Assembly: GCA_905221605.1 (NCBI GenBank)
Contig: CAJNDS010000445.1
Location: 1-64,000 of the forward strand
Length of the DNA: 64,000 nucleotides
Origin: Symbiodinium natans
Lineage: Eukaryota > Sar > Dinophyceae > Suessiales > Symbiodiniaceae
Direction of reading: 5' to 3'
Part shown: positions 52,876 through 63,812 of the stretch, piece after piece
Layout of the letters: every line of letters begins with the position of its first letter
How positions within the stretch are numbered: the first letter of the stretch is position 1
Notes under the pieces: model-generated
What the model was told of the DNA's origin: nothing
The model's database searches: none
What the model saw: only the letters and a program-made list of their open reading frames with translations
Made by a program: the position numbers and the translations under genes

Positions 52876-53429
52876 AGTTGCAAGACGGCAAACCGTTTCG
52901 TCCACGTCCTGTAGGAGGCTAATGGTCACCCAGAGTGAAAGGCTAAGCAGCTCTTGAAGGCCGTCTTTTTCACAGACTCGAGTTGACAGGAGTGGTTGCA
53001 CCGGCCCCCCAGTGTTGGGTTAGGTGGTTCGCCTCGGTCTTGGTTTTAAGTTCAAGTGTTTTGCTGGTTTCGGGTCAAGGACACTGACGGCATCCGTCAT
53101 TTTAGCGTGTGCCTCTGGCGTAGTTTCTCCGGTCTTAGGGTCGCGCAAGGCCCACATGCTGCATGCTGTGGCCTGTAGGGTCGAAGATGTTGAGCTCTCC
53201 GATAGAGTGTCACAGTGCCCAGGAGCAGGCTCTGGCCGTCGTGCGCTGAAGTCTACGAGCTCTCACAGAGCCGTTTAGTCTCGCACTTTGCGGTGCTTGC
53301 AGTGGTGGGCGCCGCGACTCTCGTGCGACAGACGAGACTTTCTGAGCTCTCAATGGTGCCTTGACTTCTCGCAGTGCTCGCTTCGAGTTGGCGGCTTCGC
53401 CGCGAAATGCATGTTTTCCCTCTTTCCAG

Positions 53430-53561
53430 ATGTACTTCTTCATAGGCCTTCCTGGGCCGGTGCTGGCTGCAGCAGCGTCCGTTCTGGCGGGCACGCCTAA
53501 TCTGCGACTAAGGACGAGCCTTCTTCGGCGCCGCATGAAATTTACGATGGGATGTTGTTGA
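53430..53561 (+). CDS. Terminal exon with hydrophobic segment
   Basis: After TTTCCAG the frame reads MYFFIGLPGPVLAAAASVLA, then RTSLLRRRMKFTMGCC and a stop. One membrane segment followed by a basic tail is plausible. Confidence 0.4.
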   Translation: MYFFIGLPGPVLAAAASVLAGTPNLRLRTSLLRRRMKFTMGCC

Positions 53562-53606
53562 GGTGTCGCATGGACACCGGAAGATATATCAGGACAGCAT
53601 GATAGG

Positions 53607-53813
53607 ATGCCGGATGAACCTTCAGCTCACATCATGATCACGCAGCAAGTGCAGGGCTGCAACTGCGATGCAGCACTCGCTTGCTCCCCTCTGCGGCCCA
53701 TGCGGCTACGCTGTGATGACACGCACGTTGCCGTGCCATGCGCCTCGTGCCATAGATGGTGTTCTCTCACTCGCCAGCAGCTGGACTGTGAAGATCATCC
53801 GTTCATGTTCTGA
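53607..53813 (+). CDS. Small Cys/His-rich ORF
   Basis: ATG 53607 to TGA 53813, 68 codons: CNCDAALACSPLRPMRLRCD, then PCASCHRWCSLTRQQLDC. The CxxCHRWC pattern suggests a zinc-binding knuckle. Start choice is uncertain because an acceptor (CACGCAG) lies inside. Confidence 0.4.
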   Translation: MPDEPSAHIMITQQVQGCNCDAALACSPLRPMRLRCDDTHVAVPCASCHRWCSLTRQQLDCEDHPFMF

Positions 53814-54360
53814 GCTTCAAGGCAGCTGAGCAAGCAGGGATTCCGAGTGGATCCTGGTCTTGCTGGTTATACCTGCCCCTTTTGGCCATGAGATGTCGTG
53901 AGCCTTCGCGCTGCAGGCGAAATGAGGAGCAATGAGCCTCCCGGACTCAAGAGGCTAAGGGATGACATGAGAACCTGCATCATTTCAGTCTCTAGATAAT
54001 TAGCCAATGGTAAGATCAAGGTTGAATGTGGCTTAACTACTAAACGAGAGTCACACTTGACTTGAGGTTTCTTCCATATTCAACTCGCACTGTCTTCTTC
54101 AAGTCATCATCGACTCCGCGAATGTCTATCTTCTTGAAATACCCGTAACGCCTGCCATGATAGAATGAATATGGACTGCGGCTACACCCGTGCTCAACGC
54201 TACATGTGTCCGATTGTCGTTGCAGCAATGCGATGGGTGCAATGTGATTCAGCATGTAGACGAACACGACTCAGAACCCTCCGGCTGCGAGGTTGATGAT
54301 TAGTGCCGTTGGTCACCAGCCAGAACCGACACATGCGGACACAGTACAGCCCCAAACTCA

Positions 54361-54555
54361 GGGTTTAAGGTTTGGGGTTTATAGGGTTTAGGGTTTAGGG
54401 TTTAGGTCCGTTCTCTTGACTCTGGTCATCCGAGCCGTTGCAGCCATGGCCGTCCTTCTGGGCGATCACCGGGGAGAGGGCACGGCGCCGGATCCCTGGG
54501 TGTAGGGGCGGACTTCCAGTGTTGCGGAACCCTAAACCCTAAACCCTAAACCCGG
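54361..54555. repeat. TTTAGGG and CCCTAAA words flanking a short unassigned piece
   Basis: TTTAGGG units at 54361-54405 and CCCTAAA units at 54530-54553 enclose about 125 bp (GTTGCAGCCATGGCCGTCC...), the same sandwich pattern as other exons, with a frame RAVAAMAVLLGDHRGEGTAP. Confidence 0.7.
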
Positions 54556-54758
54556 AATAGTGTGTGGTGGAGTATTCAGTTCAGGACAGTCTAGGAGAGA
54601 GCTCGGTGCTGTCAGCACCATGTGTCGGGCAAGGCTATTCGGGTTGACAAGGGCATCTGATACACCCCACTCACCACTCCCGATGTTACTCGGTCGCTGC
54701 AGCGTCAAGTTTTCGCGTGGGCTGGGTGATGCCTTGAATTATGCACTTTGACGCTTAG

Positions 54759-57700
54759 GAAAATCTGCATGCTGGCGATTGGCATCGGATATTTGTTTCC
54801 CATCTCAGCGATTTGGGCAGCTTTCGACTACTGGAAGGTCCTTGAGCCAGATCTTGATGCAACATGCTTTGTCAAAAGCTGATGCCTGCTTTGTTAGCCA
54901 GGTCCTGTTCCCAGACAGCAACATCGAGTTCATTGTGACTGTCGTGTATCAGGCTATGGCATTCATGGACTGCTCAGAGTTTCGGGGCGCCATTGATGGA
55001 GCGATGGCGCTCATCCGGACAGATTGGTTCTGTTGGCACTGTGGCATGTCTGTCACTGACCGAGACCTTCTCGCCAGCGCCCTGGCATGTCCATCAACCA
55101 GATGCCTTAGCGCTCGAACTCGAGGGTCAAGTCGACAGATATGTGGGTAGTTCCTTCAAATTATGGCACTTTTTTTGGGTCCCTGAAGAATGCGGCACTC
55201 TTGTAGGCCCCCCAAAAAAACCCTAGTTTGGAGAACTACCCATGCGCATGTCATGGAGTAATACAAGTGAGGCAAGAGCCGATATTGCAAAGCTGTTGGC
55301 TCCAAACCAGGCAATCATAGGCAATCTCATAGCAGTTTCTTGGTCAACCTCACGCCGTTCTCTTTTGCTTTGTGGCTTGTCAAGAAATCGATCTTTTCAA
55401 AGAATCGAGGAACTAAAACGCCGAATAGCGATCAGCGACACAAGATGCTACACGCGAGTCGTGTCTCTTCTGTGCACTCGCTGGCTCTGCGCAACAAAAG
55501 TTCATGTGGGACATGTCCCAAATGTTCCCAATATTCTAAGGTGGCTACTTTGGGGGATCCTACAATGACGTTTGCACTATTCTTATGGTATCAAAGGGGC
55601 ACCCCTTTTTTAGGAAACCCACATACGGGGGGCAGGGGGGGGGTTCTTGGTTGAGGAAGCAGCCCCGTAAGCCCTTGAGGCGACTCTGAGCCCCTCAAAC
55701 AAGGAACTACGTGCTGCACGAGCACGCCCCCTTCGAACACGAACCCTAAACAACCCTAAACAACCCTCAGCAACCCTAAACAACCCTAAACAACCCTAAA
55801 CAACCCTAAAAAACCCTAAACAAGCCTAAACAACCCTAAACAACCCTAAACAACCCTAAACAACCCTAAACCCCAGGACCCGTATGCCCAGGCTGCGACG
55901 GCGCATCGTCGGAGGCTTTCTGGGCCAGTTCCTGTGCTTGGCAGCGATCCTGAGCTTCAGGCCTTAAAGGGCTCAAGTCGGGTTTAAGGAGGGCTTAAGT
56001 AGGGTTTGGGGGTGGGTTTGGGGTTTTAGGGTTTAAGCTGGATTTAAGGATTTGAGGTTTGGGGTTTACGTTTGAGGGTTTCTGGGCTTTCTGAGGTTTC
56101 AAGTTGAAAGGGGTTTCGGCTATTACAAGTAGGTGTGACAGGAGGGAACTTGTCCGCAGGTGGCTTCAACTGGCACCTACAGTGTCTCCCGCGACATGCT
56201 TTGGGGAGCCCTATGGCCCTACGGCTTTTAGGGGTCTGTCAGGTTTGCGTAGTCCTTTGTGCACCGTTTGCTTCCTCGCCAGGCTTTATCAGCTCTTGCT
56301 GGGCCTGGTGCTTGTTTGTGGGAAGCTCGGGCATTCTCGGACGCGGCAATGTGGCACCTGATGTGCTTGATGCTGCGAATCTGAGGCTCCGTCGCCACGG
56401 GCTACCTGGATTCTGCTTTGCTGTCTCTCTGCTCGCAGCCGGAGCCTGAAGCTCTCACAAGCAGCCTGTCATAGCCCATCATATGGCATCCATCCATCCG
56501 TCTGCTGAGGTATTCTTCGAACATGCAGCAGTACCTTCAGATAGGCAGGGGGCAAATGATCAAGAGAGAGGCACGCAAAGGAGGCTGGCTGCAGACCAGG
56601 TATCGGCTTTGGCACCTTGGTCTCCGTAATCTACAGGGATGCAACAAAGCTGCTGATGTCCAACGACATCGCAGATGCCACATGTCCGGCACCCTTGAAT
56701 TTCATGTTAACTGAGTTTGACACACCTGGCATGCGCATGTGGCACAAGCCTCAGGTGCTTACTTTTCCATTGCCTTGGTTACTGTCATACTCTGCTTGGT
56801 ATGCTACAGGCCATGTGTAAGTTGAAGCTGGAATCTATGGTGGTCTCATGACATGTCAACCCAGCTTGGGCACCTACGTGATTTTACACCATCTGCGGCA
56901 GTGGTTTGTTGCATCTTGCAGGTTGCTCATGTCCTTGCCCATCTCACGGCATGTCCGTGCATCAAGTGCTGGTAGCTTAGCCGCGGGGCGGAAGCTTTTC
57001 GGAGCTGTAGATGGAGTCAACATGGTTTCATCTTGGTTTCAAAGTTTCATGGGTTTCAGTGCTACAAAACTTCGCAGAGGGCCAGCTTGACGAGAAGCTG
57101 CTGGACAACAGCAGCATCGAGTCCCCGCTTCCTTACGCCTGCGGTGCGGCTCTTGGTCATGGCGTTCACCAAAGCACCGTGAAGATACCCCCCGAACCCG
57201 GTTCACTGAACCCTAAACCCCAGACGCTAAACCCTAAACCCACTTGTTAAGGCTCAGGATACTGTAACATGTGTGACATGTAGCACTTGCTGTCAGGATT
57301 CAGCCCGGGAGGTTGTCGAGACTCTCAGGCTCCACTGCATCCACAACAGTTCATGAAACGTCAAGGGAGTAGCCACATCAGGAATCAAGGAAAGCATCTG
57401 ACGGCTCACGATTCCAGGAGTCTCCACAGTTGGATCTCAACTGTGAAGTGGGGGTCTCAGCGCACTGGTGTTGTGTGGCCTCTGCTGGGCTTTAAGAGGC
57501 GCTCGCGCTAAGTTCTGTCGCCTCTGCCCAGGCTGGCTCAAGCTTCAAATCCGTGATACAGCTGGTCTGGCGGAACCAGCTGGCAACCCGCATGTGATAT
57601 CAGTGGTCTGTTTCAGTCGAGGCAAACATCTTCATGAATCTTCGCGACTATTCTCCAGGTCATCCTTGCGAACTTCACCTTGACCACCTTCTGCTATCCT

Positions 57701-58930
57701 GGTCTCATAACGGCGATCCCATGCAGGCCCGACCCCCCATAAGGTCAAGGCCCTAAACCATATGGAGGTTTACGAAAACAAGAGACCCTGAATGTAGACC
57801 CCGTTCCTTTGCAAAAAAAACCCAACAAGGTACCCCGAATTTCGGAAACCCCGATATTCTTAGGATGTTCTGGCATACAACAGTCTTAATTTGGGGCAAT
57901 ACCAAGGGGGCACTAATGCCATTACATGCCAGTACATGCCATTACATATTGTGATAGCAGAAACCTGCCTGACACAAACCCTGAACCAGATGTCATGCCG
58001 GGCAGGCAGATGCTTTGGCTGAAGAGCGGGCACTGGTTTCAGACCATCCTTTTAACGGCTTCTCTGCCTAAACATTGGCAGTGTAGTTCGGGTACGGTTA
58101 CCCGTTTCATTCCCGCTTTTTTTGGCTTGCAAAGATGTACGGCCTTATGGGTTTACAGGGCTTCTTTGGTTTGACGAGAGTAGGGCTTTGAGATGTTTCA
58201 AGGGTTTGTGCCACCGCAAGTTGAGGTCTTCACGATCTTTGACATTTGCGCACGCTTTGTGACGCACATCCGGTGTGGCCTTCACCATGGGAACATCCAG
58301 GCAGGTAGACTGCAGCCATTGGAGCGTGTGCCACCGTACCATAGTCCAAATATGCCGTGCCTTGTCGAACACGTTGTCTTACTGCTCCGGTTGGTGCTGT
58401 TGCGTACCTTGGTGGGCACAGCTCTTGCTGGCCGCCTTCAGCCGGCGTTGAAGTCACAAGAGTGTACATCGAATTGACCGAGAGTAGACATGCCTTTGTG
58501 CACTTCTGGTTTAAGCAGTTTATAGCTTACTTATTTTCAGGAAATTTGACAGACTCAGTAGACCCCCTGCGGCCTTTGCAGTGGACGGCGGTCTTGCGGT
58601 CGGCTCTCCTGCCATTGATGATCTTCTGCGCCATCTCAGTCGGTAGCTTGGGATGGTGCCATAGTCATAGTCGGTGCACTTGCTATCACTTGCTAAGTCG
58701 GTGTCAAGGACTCATCTAGCGACCTGCTCGCAATGGCTGTCGTGGCCACCTTCGGGTTCCTCAATGGCTACTGTGTCTGGCACACAGGGATACACAGCGA
58801 GTACACAGCTTGGACATACCATGAACGGTGAGTTTTCTGACAATGTCGAGGCATCACTGTGCTTGATCGTCATCAACGAGATCCCGACTCTCAGCCCGGA
58901 GCAGCGCAAGACGTGTGGACGCATTTCCGT
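54759..58930 (+). CDS. Equilibrative nucleoside transporter-like (SLC29/ENT) gene
   Basis: Exons with family hallmarks: 54759-54837 (KICMLAIGIGYLFPISAIWA, then AFDYWK, TM1); 54902-54952, phase 0 (VLFPDSNIEFIVTVVYQ); 55023-55142 (IGSVGTVACLSLTETFS, TM2); about 56230-56340 (LYQLLLGLVLVCGKLG, TM candidate); 56600 to about 56700 (GIGFGTLVSVIYRDATKLLM); 58221-58272 (VFTIFDICARFVTHI, equivalent of the FNxxDxxGR motif); 58582-58638 (AVLRSALLPLMIFCAIS, the R...P...C helix); 58709-58774 (DLLAMAVVATFGFLNGYC, the NGY helix); and 58851-58928 (ASLCLIVINEIPTLSPEQRK, then TCGRIS). The last four follow ENT order and the last three join in phase 0. ENT proteins have 11 membrane helices and move nucleosides or bases across membranes. 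Middle helices and the very end were not all found. Confidence 0.75.
55144..55242. mobile_element. TIR element starting at an exon end
   Basis: TGGGTAGTTCCTTCAAA at the left faces TTTGGAGAACTACCCA at the right (99 bp). The left end directly follows the transporter exon (ACAGATAT|GTGGGTAG), so the element supplies most of the intron's 5' end. A coding-like piece (SEARADIAKLLAPNQ, ending CAG|GCAATC) follows at about 55257. No clear target duplication was found. Confidence 0.65.
55742..55876. repeat. CAACCCTAAA decamer array
   Basis: About 12 units of AACCCTAAAC with a 10-bp period, an extended relative of the heptamer. It lies in a transporter intron. Degenerate TTTAGG/GGTTT words follow at 55980-56100. 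Confidence 0.9.
57065..57250 (+). CDS. Exon candidate within the transporter region
   Basis: VLQNFAEGQLDEKLLDNSSI, then PYACGAALGHGVHQSTVK, is followed by CCCTAAA units at 57210-57240. It could be a transporter loop exon, but it is not recognisable as such. Confidence 0.4.
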   Translation, partial: QNFAEGQLDEKLLDNSSIESPLPYACGAALGHGVHQSTVKIPPEPGSLNPKPQTLNPKPTC

Positions 58931-59379
58931 GCCTGCCCTGTTTGGAGAGAGGAGGGTTGCAGTACTGCAAGCACGCAAAGCATGCGTTCCGGACATTGTG
59001 GGAGCCACCGAGAGTTAGACTACGCGATTGCCAGGCTTGTTTCGTGAATAGCGGCCGGGGCCGCAGCACAACTCCAAACGTTTGAAGTGTGTTTGTCCCA
59101 CAAGTTTTACCGACTGTTTCGAAGAGCAACTTGGGATTAAACTTCGCAATGTGGCACAGCTGCCCTAGGGGTCAGAGGACGATTTCTGAAGTCAGTAGCA
59201 GTTTTGCCTGCTGCGCTTTCGGTGTTTCGCAAGGACACACCTAAGCGAGCGCCTGCCGCTGGAAGGGGTAATATGAGCACGGCCCCGAAAGATATTTGGC
59301 ACCCTCCGGCACGCCTCAAGGCAAAGTCAGCCCAGAACCAGTGCTCAATACTGTAGATCCCCAAGTTCTAAACTTCCTG

Positions 59380-59570
59380 AGCACGAAAAAAACCCCTAAA
59401 CACTAAAGTAAACCCTAAACTTGCCCCAAACCCTTTAAACCCCACAAGCCCTCTAAGCCCTATAAACCCTGTAAACCCTATAAACCCTATAAACCCTATA
59501 AACCCTATAAACCCTATAAACCCTATAAACCCTATAAACCCAAACCCAAACCCCCCCCCCCCCCCCCCTT
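59380..59570. repeat. CCCTATAAA nonamer array and C-run
   Basis: AAAAAAACCCCTAAACACTAAA leads into eight units of CCCTATAAA (59458-59538) and a run of about 19 C (59551-59569). Confidence 0.95.
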
Positions 59571-59745
59571 GAATGGACCTTGAACCCCAAAGCCTGAACC
59601 CATACAGACCCGAGGCTTGGCGCTGGGCTCCGTGGGCGGAGCACTGACTGCCAACGCCTTCGCCCTAGGTTCCTAGAACACTCTCCAGGCGGGCGATACT
59701 GGGATGCGTTTTTGGGGGCGTTTACTTTTCTTCCTGGGTCTTCAG

Positions 59746-59847
59746 TTGGGATGTTCCCCCTTCTACTAGCAGTCCTTGATGGGGATTATAGTGGGGGGTA
59801 TGATAATTCCATATTCAGGACTGTTTGTATAAAGCGGAACATCCCAA
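59746..59847. mobile_element. MITE, TTGGGATG family, copy 3
   Basis: A 102-bp element. The termini TTGGGATGTTCC and GGAACATCCCAA are perfect inverted repeats. The exact 8-bp target duplication GTCTTCAG lies at 59738-59745 and 59848-59855. Confidence 0.95.
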
Positions 59848-60240
59848 GTCTTCAGGCTGGGTTTGGGTTCAGAGGTTGCGGGTTCAGAAATGGTTTTGAG
59901 TCTTCGAGTCTTCAAGTGTGACTCTGTGCTTGTGGCGTTTCACGCAGAGGAAATCACACGCACAATCGGTTGCGCAGACTCTTGCGGGGAGAAATTGGAG
60001 GGAGTCCCGTGAAAGGCGGCCACGGCAACGGCTGCGGCACTGCGTGGTAGCAGTTCCCCTTTTGCTTTAACACACGTGTAGAATGGTAGGAGGTCTACCG
60101 CATGGGGCTTAACAGATTCTACCCAAGATAGTTGAACCATTCTCCAATCCATGCTTCGGGCACAGTTCAACTCTGTTTCTCAAGACTTCGGATAGCGTAC
60201 GCAGATTTGGCACCAGGACAGACAGACCACAAAGTGGTTT

Positions 60241-60498
60241 GTGCATCTGCCCCAGATCGCCTTTCAAGGAGCAAAAGTGAGATTGCTCTCTGCTGAGGGG
60301 TTGTTGCTACTCTTCGGAAGCCGAGTTTTCGCATGTTCACGCAAGAAGTCACGCTTGGCGGGGGAAGAATCCCACGCTTCCTTCGCGGGCAGGACCTCAT
60401 ATGAGCATGTGGTTCGCGGCTCATACGTGCACGTGGTCGCTTCCCTAAGCCCCCTAAACCCCCTGAAGCCCAAAACCCCCTACAGCCCTAAACCCTAA
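60241..60498 (+). CDS. Weak ORF ending in heptamers
   Basis: 85 codons including HLPQIAFQGAKVRLLSAEGL and KKSRLAGEESHASFAGR run into CCCTAAA-like repeats, so the end is not a genuine C-terminus. It is possibly an exon with a donor before 60440. Confidence 0.25.
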   Translation: MHLPQIAFQGAKVRLLSAEGLLLLFGSRVFACSRKKSRLAGEESHASFAGRTSYEHVVRGSYVHVVASLSPLNPLKPKTPYSPKP

Positions 60499-60607
60499 AC
60501 CGGCATGCCTGTCTAAACCCTATAAACCATAAACCCGAAGCCTAAAGCCCTAAACCCTGAACCCGAAATCCTTCAGCCTGAGCCTTGAGCCCTCAAGCCG
60601 AACCCCT

Positions 60608-60720
60608 GCGAGTCGCAGACCGTGTGCCCATAGGATCCCCGTACCTCGTGGTTCACAAGAGAGGTCGACTGTGCAGAATATCTGAAGCCGCTCGGCTCGA
60701 AGCAGGCGGTTTTGAGCAGA
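60608..60720 (+). CDS. Exon candidate behind a CCCTAAA array
   Basis: After CCTGCGAG the frame reads RVADRVPIGSPYLVVHKRGR, then LCRISEAARLEAGGFEQ. The downstream boundary is GAGCA|GACCCGAAAAAAACGGG. Heptamer-like repeats occupy 60440-60590 upstream. The family is unknown. Confidence 0.45.
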
Positions 60721-60896
60721 CCCGAAAAAAACGGGTTCATTAGCTCGTCTTTTGGCAAGACGTGGCGCTTCTAGTAATCAGGTGTGTAAACCCTGGCACT
60801 TCTAGCAGCCACAGCACTGCCTTTTAGGGTGGCATCCACGCATCCGCACCGCTGAGCCCTACACCATCCTTAGCCCTCAGCATCCAGATCTTTGAG

Positions 60897-61006
60897 TCTA
60901 AGAAATTAATATTCAACATACCCCTTTGGCATACCCCTTAGGAGAAAATGGCAAAACCCTCCTTATGTTAAGGGGTATGGTGGGGTATGTTGAGTTTATT
61001 CTTAGA
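60897..61006. mobile_element. Hairpin element with TTGAG target duplication
   Basis: TCTAAGAAATTAATATTCAA and CATACCCCTTTGGCATACCCC on the left face TAAGGGGTATGGTGGGGTATG and TTGAGTTTATTCTTAGA on the right (110 bp). TTGAG flanks it at 60892-60896 and 61007-61011. Confidence 0.75.
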
Positions 61007-61019
61007 TTGAGGTGGTTCA

Positions 61020-62030
61020 AAGCCCCGGCATTTGAAAACCGGGCCGCAGACTGAAAGCGCGGGCCGGACGGTGGCGGCATGCGAAGGCCTCCGACCCAAA
61101 CCCTAAGGCCTCTGACCCTAAACCCTAAACGGACTAAGAGGGTTATTCAACGTACTCGATTGCTTGCATCGCCTCAGGGCTTTCGCATGTTTTTCATGAC
61201 CAGGATAAAAGGCTGAAAAGGTGTACGACGCCAAGGAAGAATGTGGAGACGTCCTGTCAGGGCGAACGAACGCCAGCTCCTCTGCTATGGACGAGGCCAC
61301 GGTGGTCCGAGCATGCTGTTTGAGGGTTCAGGTAGTGGTTCCTGGCATGTTGGCATGCAGTCGATGACATCTAGTGAGTTCAGGAAGCCCCTATACTGCT
61401 CTTGGTGAGTGTACACATGGCCGCTTAGGAATATTAGTGAGCATGTGTCTACTATATATCCACAAGCAAAGGATCAGGCACCGCCCCTCGCCCCCTCCAT
61501 GGCATGGTCTAGGAATACAACCTCATATGGAGAATCTTCAAAGTGACGTGTCTTGTACATGCAGACGCCTGCCAGCCAAAACCCGATCATGATGTGTAAA
61601 CGCTATCATCAACTGCGAGTCCCCATACGAAAACCTTGCATAATCATAAAACGTGCAGAAGCCCACCATGTCCTGAATGTGTTCTCCCGCTAAGTAACTA
61701 TGATTGCACGTGGCCTCCACAGCCTATCAATGCCTATCATTTGTGCGACATGCTCTTGTCAACCTCTCGTCGGGCTTTTGGATCTGTATATGAGCCTTCA
61801 TAAAGCTGTGGCATGTTTCATTCGCTCTTCATGTTTCTTCAGATCCCTTTACAAATCCTGTCTGCAATACTGAAGATTCTTGGGAACCTCTGAAGAGTTC
61901 ACCCTCAGCCCTCTCGTCGGAGCTTGATGTTTGGAGTGTTTGTAAAACGAGAGGTTGAAGATGCACGGAGTTTGGAAAGATTCCAGGTGACAGGCAAGTA
62001 GCCACAGCCCCCGCCCAAAAGAAAACAAAG
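61020..62030. other. No assignable gene
   Basis: CCCTAAA words at 61097-61130 and weak frames only. Confidence 0.4.
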
Positions 62031-62093
62031 AACTGAATGATGCTGCTGATGCTGCTAGGGAGACCGCGCGAAGATTGAATTGCTAACTTGCAG

Positions 62094-63032
62094 CTTGCAT
62101 GCGCTGTCACGCCACCGTTTGTGCATGCAGCCAAGCAGGCCACCGGAACCAATGTTCTGACCTTGTCACCATTTGATATCCACTTCTCTCAGACGCGGAT
62201 AAGGCCAGGTCTGCAGCGCTTCAGCTAAGATGGAACTGACACAAGTTGCAATCCTGCTTGCTCTGCAAGGCCAGAGTTTCAAGACGGTCGTTCCTTGCAG
62301 CTTGCACTGGATGAGATCCAGGCGAGACACTGCACAGTTCATCGTCCACGGACGACACTGCACAAAGTGCTTTTCTTCTGCTTTGCCCAAAAAAAGAACC
62401 TCTCAAGCTTTCCATTCTCATTTTGCAGGTCAGGCCTGTGACTGGACAGGCGGAGCAATTCTTACTGGCGCCACCATTCCCTCGGATCGAGGTTACAAGG
62501 CGGAGCGTGAATAGCTCTGATAGCTTTGCCACACAGTGCTACACACAGTCCGGAATGAGTACTACTAGTATTCGCTTATGGTCCCTTTGTGATTATATAT
62601 GCTGTAATAACCCCCCCCAAAACTCTATTCTAATTATTCAGGCCCCCATATTACTTGCGACAGGTGGCGATGCAAGCTACGGGACAGCAATGGCGCACCA
62701 AAGCTCAGCGAAGAGGGCTTGGAGCTCTACAGCCATGAGGCGCAAGATTGGGCATTTCCCAACATAGGGGGTAACCCTTGTACCCCCCCCCCCCCCCCCC
62801 AAAATACTCTCAATCCTGATTCTTGGAACCCCCCAAAACTTAAGGGCACCCCTGTGTTCGGAAACCCCAGATGGCCATAGAGGATGTGCCATCACAGCGG
62901 AGTCCCCAAAACGCCTCGATCAGGAACGCTGGTTCAGCTTCGACAACCGACGACTCTGCTGCCTCCAGTTCGGATCCCGGTGTGCGCGTGCTTGTTCTCG
63001 GATTCATCCCAGGGCTTGCGCTGCTTATATGA
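62094..63032 (+). CDS. Unknown gene, 3' exons, one intron made of a TIR element
   Basis: Exon 62094-62208 (ACAVTPPFVHAAKQATGTNV, then LTLSPFDIHFSQTRIRP) ends CCAG|GTCTGCAG. About 62426-62500 reads QAEQFLLAPPFPRIEVTRRS. Exon 62664-62751 reads LRDSNGAPKLSEEGLELYSH, then EAQDW, and ends TGG|GCATTT. Exon 62871-63032 reads MAIEDVPSQRSPQNASIRNA, then SSSDPGVRVLVLGFIPGLAL and TGA. The last join is phase 0. SPFDIHFSQTRIRP is weakly reminiscent of the start of ParB/sulfiredoxin-like domains common in dinoflagellate proteins, but the rest is too incomplete to call. Confidence 0.55.
62752..62870. mobile_element. TIR element, GGTACCCC family, copy 3, coextensive with an intron
   Basis: GCATTTCCCAACATAGGGGG on the left faces CACCCCTGTGTTCGGAAACC on the right. 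The element begins at a GC donor and ends at a CCCCAG acceptor, so the whole 119-bp intron is the element. It contains a run of about 18 C (62786-62803). Confidence 0.7.
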
Positions 63033-63257
63033 TATTTTGCTAGCAGTTTATTGTTTAGGGTTTAAGGGTCGCTCTGTGTTGCCTGGACCAAGCAGCTAAG
63101 TCGTTTCGGCAACAGATGGAAGTGTCAGGCGGGCGGCTGCCGAGCAATGGCCAAAGAAGGCATTGAATTGCCGTTTGCCGCCACAGCAATTCCTAGCGAT
63201 CAGAGGCACAGTACAAACACAGTGTAAATAGTTTAGCACAGCACACTTAAGTATAGT

Positions 63258-63300
63258 AGAATATATATATATATATATATTTATTTATTTACTTATTTGC
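63258..63300. repeat. (AT)n and (TTTA)n tract
   Basis: Ten AT units followed by ATTT tetramers, like the tract near 7075-7110. Confidence 0.9.
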
Positions 63301-63446
63301 TTTTTATGTGCGTACTCCACTTCAGGACCGCCTCCCACAAGAACGCTGTCGTGTTCGCATCGGGTGCCAAGTTTCTCAAAAGGGGCCGTTAAGGCGAACT
63401 TGGGGAAATAAGGATTTGATGTGCCCAACAGGTATTGAAAAGCATT

Positions 63447-63812
63447 TCTATAAGTTCTAGAAAAAACCTACCAGCATTGCAGTTGACAGATTGATTCTTG
63501 CAACGAAAAAGTTGTTGCGGGGAGGGTGGGTCTTAGTATTGGAGTCTTGGAGTCTTAGAGAAACAAGGTGTTAATACATCACTTGTCGCTGGTGTGCCTA
63601 GTGATCGCGTGCTTCTTGCGCCAAAGTATGTTTTGCTTTCAATTCTGTAGGTTCTAGAAAAAACCCAGCATTGCAGTTGACAAGCTGTTAGGCGGGGGGG
63701 GGGGGGGGTTGGGTCTTGGTCTTGGAGTCTTAGAGAAACAAGGTGTTAATCCATCACTTGCCGATGGTGTGCTCAGTGATCGTGTGCTTCTTGCGCGAAA
63801 ATAGTTTTTGCT
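63447..63812. repeat. Tandem duplication of about 195 bp
   Basis: Both units contain GTTCTAGAAAAAACC, AGCATTGCAGTTGACA, GGAGTCTTAGAGAAACAAGG and GTGCTTCTTGCGC in the same order. The G-run inside is about 5 in unit 1 and about 16 in unit 2. No gene is seen. 63820-64000 is unassigned. Confidence 0.9.

Noticed and set aside
57535-57545. TGGCTCAAG resembling the 3' end of the dinoflagellate spliced leader
   Set aside because: Only 9 bases match and the preceding bases do not. No convincing spliced-leader relic was found anywhere, including upstream of the intronless ankyrin gene.
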